Assembly: GCF_009389715.1 (NCBI RefSeq)
Contig: NC_052404.1
Coordinates: 11,354,480-11,418,479 of the forward strand
Length of the DNA stretch: 64,000 bases
Direction: 5' to 3'
From: Phoenix dactylifera
Lineage: Eukaryota > Streptophyta > Magnoliopsida > Arecales > Arecaceae
Part shown: one piece after another, positions 58,530-64,000 of the stretch
Layout: each line of letters opens with the position of its first letter
Numbering within the stretch: the stretch's first letter is position 1
Position numbers and translations under genes: made by a program
The notes under the pieces: model-generated
The model's input: only the letters and a program-made list of their open reading frames with translations
Told to the model about the DNA's origin: nothing
The model's database searches: none

Positions 58530-60720
58530 AGATTTTATATTTGAGTGTTGAATAGTGCATTTTCAAATTATTAGTAAAGCAGGAGATAGTCATATTTGAC
58601 CCTTTGTATCAAACATTTTAATAAGCTAATTTGGTAGATAGAGTGAGCACAAACAAATACACTATTAGATAGAATGATGGATGATGATTTAGATTAATAT
58701 AATTGGTCAAGTGGTCAGGACCGAAGGAGAGTTAAATGCTTCTTTTTTCATAACATAAGTAACTTATTGTGTCTCGGTTTTCAGACACTTCCAATAAAAT
58801 TATCCCATCAGTGAAATGTTTGGTGGGCATCCAGTGATGTCACTTAATAAAAAGAAAGATTTCTTGCGTAAGATGAGCAATCATGCATTTGCAAACTTTG
58901 GGGAATGATTTAAGTAAATAACTCTAAGCCGAAGACAAGAAATCTTAGCATAAAACTAATTAAACAACTTGATATCTAAATGCAAGCTTTCCTTCTAAAC
59001 GCAAGCAATCATGGGACCAGTGGGACGCACCTTTTTCTCATCTCAACTACTTAGCACAAATGACAACTATTTCTTGGAGTCCTAGCAATCATATATGAAC
59101 TTATATAATGATCTTCCAAGCAGAGATTTTCATTAGCAGCCGCGAGATCGATCTGTGGTAAGAAATGATTTGTCAAGACGAAAGATAATTACGATGAAAA
59201 ATTTGAGAAAGTTTTCCTGAATTTTTAAAAGAATTATTGTCAAGAAAAATGAAAAAATGACATGCATGGAAGATGATAATATCATAATGACAGCATTACT
59301 GTTTTATCAATTATCTCGACAGCAATATTGTTAATAATTTGCAAGCACTTTATTAAGCAATCTGTGGATGGAACTCAAGCAACCGTTCCTCCAACAAAAG
59401 CTTTGTAAGTAATTGGAGAACTTTTTAATTATGGGGAGTTCGACTGGCCAGGCTATATTCAGAACAGATGGATGCAATGGACTAGGCTATTTTAATCATC
59501 TCCCACTTTGGCCATCAATGTCAACGGTTTGCATGGTGTCCACTTGTCTCCATACCTCCATAATAGATCTCAATAAGTGAGCTTCTTTAATCCAGAACTC
59601 ACAAAGTGCAGCATCCTACTTTTATGGCAAGTGAACATTGTTAGAATTGGACAAGTAAGCCACTAATAATTGCAATAAGTTACCTCAGAGTGGGAAGGGA
59701 ACATTGCTGGCTGCAATTGGCGAAGGTAAAAGTGCGATCCTATTAGATGGATATCTATGTGAATCATTCAATTAGGATTCTACTGCACCACAGAGTGCTG
59801 TGCATTTTTAAATAGCAGCCATTTTGTTTGATGGTTATTCATCTCTTGATGGTGGCCACTTAATGCTCGTGAATTATTAACCTTAAATCATCCGCAAAGT
59901 AAATGATTTTCATATCAAAAAAGTGTATACTATTTGGATTTTTTTTAGTGATCCTCTATCAATTGGATAAACCTTGTTTCAATCAGAAATGATTCTAAAA
60001 AAAAATTATGCGCGCGCACACACAAAGGTGAAGCCATGGATCTACTCCTTAAGGCTAATTACCAAGCCTATCACTGATCTAAATTGTAAGTAATAATGTC
60101 ATATTGTGAATTGGCAGAGATGTGAGAATGGGGGCTGGATTGAAGCTGGGAGAAGGGGAAGAGCCCTATTTGGTTAGTGGATAAGGACGTGCGAATAGGC
60201 CAAGGATGCTTACTTGATCGCTTACGTCATCTTTTGATAAGCGGCGCGTCCTGAGATGCCCGTCCCTGTTGTTGCACGCCCGGCCTCAAATAATTCACGA
60301 GGAAAAGTCTCTGCATCATTTGGATGCAACGTAACACGTGGAACAGCGTCGAATGCCTCCATTTAACGTGCTTCAATTCTAACGGACGGTGAAATAAAGA
60401 GGGACTCCTTGCCTTTTTTTCTTCCTCCTTCGCCATCAGTGCTTATTTTTGACCGTTCTTTACAAGCTCCTCCGGTTGGGCGTGTCCTTATCTAGCTTCA
60501 ATTGTTTCATAGGAAGGAAAAAAAAGAAAGAAGGGAAACATGCGCACATACCCTTCCTTCTCGAATGGTTTACAAAAAGAGCATCAAGCAGGGTAGGTCG
60601 TGCTTCAGCTCAGCAACATCCCCACTTTAAATTTGGCAGGTGTCGCACATGTTCGGTAGAAAGGGAATACAAATTACAATTGATACGTCTCATGAGATGA
60701 CAATGGATCGAGCTATCATG
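58530..60720. other. Intergenic region, no gene seen
   Basis: AT-rich spacer with a GC-richer patch at about 60120-60480 that includes an acacgtgg (ABRE/G-box-like) motif near 60334. No protein or RNA gene recognised. Confidence 0.4.
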
Positions 60721-60736
60721 AAATCTCCGATCAATC

Positions 60737-61174
60737 TATAATAATCTCGGGCCCATTCAAAATAGCTTATCAGAGAGTATTTTTTGGATTTTTTAGTCCA
60801 ATATAAGTATCCAAGATCTTTCTGATGAACAACTGATGTGGAACTAAACACATGTCTACATGGATCCTTGCATACTCATCTCATTTAAGTCATGATATTC
60901 TCATCAAATTAAAGGTTAAAATGCATTCAAATTTAATTACAAGCACCATAATCGGCCTGTGATTGGCTTTAATGGGCTAGTGTTGTAGTGTCCTCCAGTC
61001 CAAATAGGTTATGGGCTGAGCCTGCTTTGATACCATTTGTAATAATTTAGGATCTCACTTAAAATAGATAGTCGGAAGGTATATTTTGGATTTCTTAGTC
61101 TTGCATTAGTATCCAAGATCTTTCTAGCGAATAGTTGATGTGGGACCAAACTCACGCCCGCACGGCTCCTCACA
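60737..61174 (-). mobile_element. TRIM retrotransposon, second copy
   Basis: Same family as 38503-38938 but in the opposite direction. LTRs are at 61038-61174 and 60737-60872 (137 and 136 bp). Read on the minus strand, the first LTR starts TGTGAGGAGCC and ends aattattaca. It is followed by aaTGGTATCAaAGCagg, a primer-binding site with one change. Target duplications are caatc (60732-60736) and caacc (61175-61179), one mismatch. The two LTRs have diverged noticeably, so this copy is old. It has no coding capacity. Confidence 0.88.
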
Positions 61175-61199
61175 CAACCAGTAAAAACCTGTCGTATAG

Positions 61200-62860
61200 C
61201 TGACTCAAAAGTGCATAGAAAATCCTTCGATGCGCGGAGCATGATGCATGAGTAAAATGTTTGCGCGTGATCTTTCTGATGTGCGATGGACTAAAAAAAA
61301 AATGACTAGTCCGTACACTCGAATTCCTCAGCAATGAGCTCTGACTCTCATTTATATAAAACATTCATAAAGAACCCTCTAGGTAAGTGCTCTCGAACCC
61401 TCTTACATCTTTGTGCTGCGGCTTTGTCTCTCTCACAATACTTTCGCTATTCTCTGAGAGTTTGTTTGACTTAAAGATTGGAGGATTCCTAGCTAGACAC
61501 TATTTGGTAAGAGGATTTTTTGTCTTTATTGTTTTAGGTCAGATCCGACGTCGAATCAAACGTCCAAGCACGATCTTATCTTTCCAGCACCACCTCAGAA
61601 GCGGCTAAAGTTGGAGTCGTTGCTACATAAGCGCAACGACTACCATCTTACTGTCTCAAAAGTGCATCGCGATCTTCGACCAACCTCTATGATCTAAACA
61701 ACCAATCGTCTGAACCCTCAAATAGCTCAACATCTTGGTCGGGCCGATACTCGGTGGCAACAATAGTGTACTCAAATAATTCAATATACTTTTAGGTGCT
61801 TTAGATGATATTACTAAGATAGGTTCTTTCACCACGGAGAATAACAATCATGGTGTACTCAAGTAATCTATGCTTTGTATTTTAACACAGCATATCTAAT
61901 TTTCATTTTTTTTTCCTGACACATCTCATCACTTGAGTTATTATATTTTATCTTGCTCTCTTCCTTATGCCTCATTTCATTGGAGATGTCAAATCATTTC
62001 TTCAAACACATCAAACCTATTTTCTTTGATCGACTATATCTATTTAATAGGCTCAATCGATCTGCCATATCTACAATCCTCGACTTGTAGATTTTTCGTT
62101 TTAAAACAATAATCATAAAATATTGTTCTACAAAATAAAAGTATCTAAGTTTTCTGCAGAACATTTGAATGTATGATTACTCCAAGACATTTCACATAAA
62201 ATAAAAGCCAACCTGAAACTTTCCTATAATCTTCTCAAACAAAAACTTCTTCAACGAGGATTCATTCTTAAAGAAAAGAGAACACATGGACCGGTTAATT
62301 CTCTTGATAAAAAAAAGGTGGAAACATGGAACATCCAACGCGACCCTTCCACCTGAACTTTTGTAGGCCCGCACCATGCATTATTAGCTTCTTCTGTGCT
62401 TGGAGTGGAGCACTCGCACCTAACCGGTTTGCTTTTGGGATTTGGGATCGGCGGTGAACTCCGTGGGGGCCTTGCCGACGCTCCCCTCAACCCAATACTT
62501 GTGTGGGATTGCTTGAGCCTAGAAATCAACACCGTCCAATCATCAACTTTCCTTATTGGAAAGACATTATACGACGAATAGGGTTTATAGAAATGAGATA
62601 AGATGATCGGTGCGCCGCGCGCCAATCACATGATGCATGTGGTACTGTAAGGCTTTCTTTCTCCTTTACATTTTTTCTTAATTTTTTTTTCAAAAATGCC
62701 TCTAAAACATGGCAATCCTAATCTTCTTTGCCGGGCATTGTTTTTATGGACTAATTCACGAGCTACTAATATTTGGTTAATTCTAAAATTTGAAATTATA
62801 GGAGAGGGAGGGGGTTGGGGAAAAAACTCACCTACAATAAAATGCCGGAGAGGAGGGAGA
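61200..62860. other. Intergenic region, no gene seen
   Basis: Mostly AT-rich. The open frames around 62251-62625 match nothing I know. The right end may belong to the CACTA element whose other end was not found. Confidence 0.4.
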
Positions 62861-63266
62861 AGGAGAGGAGCTTGCCGTCGGATGTCGCTCGACACCGGAG
62901 AGGACAAGGATCGGCCGCTCATCGTCGGAGAGGAGCTTGCCGTCGGAAGTTGCTTGGTGCCGGAGAGGACAAGGATCGGCCGCTCGTCGTCGGAGAGGAA
63001 GGAGGAGGAGAGGAGCTTGCCGTCGGACGTTGCTCGGCGCCGGAGAGAACAAGGGTCGGCCGCTCATGGTCGAAGAGAAGCTAGGGCTTGAACGGGATGC
63101 AGAATGAGAAGGAGGAGAACGGCCGCCGGTTTTGTTGGGAATTTGACTTCTGATGACGCGTATAAGCGTCGTCTTAGGCCACCATCTACCACGACGGCAG
63201 TAAAATCCGATTTTTATAAAAAGTGTCGGCAAAAAAGGATCGGTAAAATCCGATTTTTCTGTAGTG
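62860..63266. mobile_element. One end of a CACTA (En/Spm) transposon
   Basis: Read from the right, the sequence starts CACTACAGAAAAATCGG at 63266. CACTA elements begin with CACTA, and this end also carries sub-terminal repeats: gtaaaatccgattttt occurs at about 63200 and 63243. A matching opposite end was not found in the window, so the element is truncated or its left end is not recognisable. No transposase is present. Confidence 0.65.
62865..63079 (+). repeat. 65-bp GC-rich tandem repeat, three copies
   Basis: Copies begin at 62865, 62930 and 63010. The unit contains gaggagcttgccgtcgga, then tcgctcg, ccggagaggacaagg and atcggccgctcatcgtcgg. The third copy follows a 15-bp insertion of GGA repeats. 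It is part of the CACTA element interior. Confidence 0.88.
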
Positions 63267-63299
63267 AGATTATGATTCCATCTTCTTTCTAGAAGTCAA

Positions 63300-64000
63300 A
63301 ACTATTTGGGTCGCCTCTTGCCGAATCAAAGTCTGTCGCACGTCCAAAGCACTGTGTCCGGCATGGGGTGTAGCCACCGCCGCAGGCCCTTGCTTGAGCT
63401 TGAAATCTAGATAAATAAGGCTATGATATTTTTGTTTCAATTCTTTCACCTCGTTCGCTCATCTTTTGTTTGGATATATGATCATGATTACCAAATCTTG
63501 TCTGAATTATCTGAGGTTGGTTTTCTTAATTATGATGCTGTTCCGCTTGTTTGTTTAAATGATTTTCGCTAATGGATGCTGGATAATTGAATAGGATGGA
63601 ATGAGAATTAAATTGGATGCCATTCAATCGGCATTTTTGATTAGTTGATTGATGGTGGTGCATGATTTAATTGACAATATTAGTAGAAATTTAAAATGTA
63701 GGGGATCTTAAACTCATGCAATATTTTGTAGTTAAGCCCAAGCTAGATGTGGAAGTATTAGCTCGCTAAGTTGGTAAAGCTTTTGATAATGATTTGAAAT
63801 TGAATCCTGCTTTCATCAAGGTTTGAGAGAACGCAAGTATTTGGCAGGGGTGGGGTTAGGAGGTTAGGAGTATTCGATCGGAAGATGTCCATAGCTACTA
63901 AACAGTCCATTGCTTACAGGTTCTTTTGATCGAAAAAGCATCTAAACGTGGCAATCATATGTTTGCAAACAAATGCCAACTTTTCAGTATCAAACTCCTC
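63300..64000. other. Right-edge region, no gene seen
   Basis: Spacer or possibly the promoter or intron of a gene beyond the window. No coding segment recognised. Confidence 0.35.

Noticed and set aside
62815-63091. Open frames of 89-134 codons on both strands
   Set aside because: They are frames through a 65-bp tandem repeat of a CACTA element with no domain.
1-64000. CRISPR arrays, bacterial operons or integrated viral genes
   Set aside because: No regularly spaced repeats, no bacterial-type gene clusters and no viral polymerase or capsid motifs were seen. The repeats found are plant transposons and microsatellites.

Overview
This is nuclear DNA of a flowering plant. The genes have many short exons with GT..AG introns, telo-box-like motifs (aaaccctaa/g) lie next to several start codons, and the spaces between genes are AT-rich and full of plant transposons. 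Codon usage and the protein versions suggest a monocot, and a palm is my best guess; the sequence alone does not prove this. No organellar, bacterial or viral segment was seen.

Layout. Most genes are on the minus strand. 1-3.3 kb: 5' part of a cytosolic UDP-glucuronate decarboxylase (UXS), cut by the left edge. 5.9-9.8 kb: a CUE-domain ubiquitin-binding protein whose intron 2 holds a non-autonomous hAT transposon carrying a piece of a GT34 glycosyltransferase gene. 12.5-16.3 kb: a full-length relative of that hAT with a broken transposase. 16.4-19.5 kb: a TMEM115/rhomboid-like 19 membrane protein. 22.9-26.9 kb: a damaged SAWADEE-domain gene. 27.7-28.2 kb: a PIF/Harbinger MITE. 29.6-30.4 kb: a CASP-like membrane protein. 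32.5-33.0 kb (+): a frameshifted glyoxalase/VOC pseudogene. 34.4-40.9 kb: a UBC7-type E2 enzyme with a TRIM retrotransposon in an intron. 41.6-42.6 kb: a solo LTR. 44.2-47.0 kb (+): cytosolic HSP70. 49.7-51.9 kb: an LTR-like insertion. 54.5-56.1 kb: an HSP20-like (alpha-crystallin fold) protein. 57-64 kb: no recognised gene, but a SINE, a second TRIM and one end of a CACTA transposon.

The genes are ordinary housekeeping loci with no common pathway. Loosely, the UBC7 E2, the CUE protein, HSP70 and the HSP20-like protein all touch protein quality control, but nothing suggests they are co-regulated. The most interesting material is the mobile DNA: the hAT that captured a host gene fragment, the two-copy TRIM family, the SINE with 13-bp target duplications, and five very long G tracts that all lie on the plus strand.
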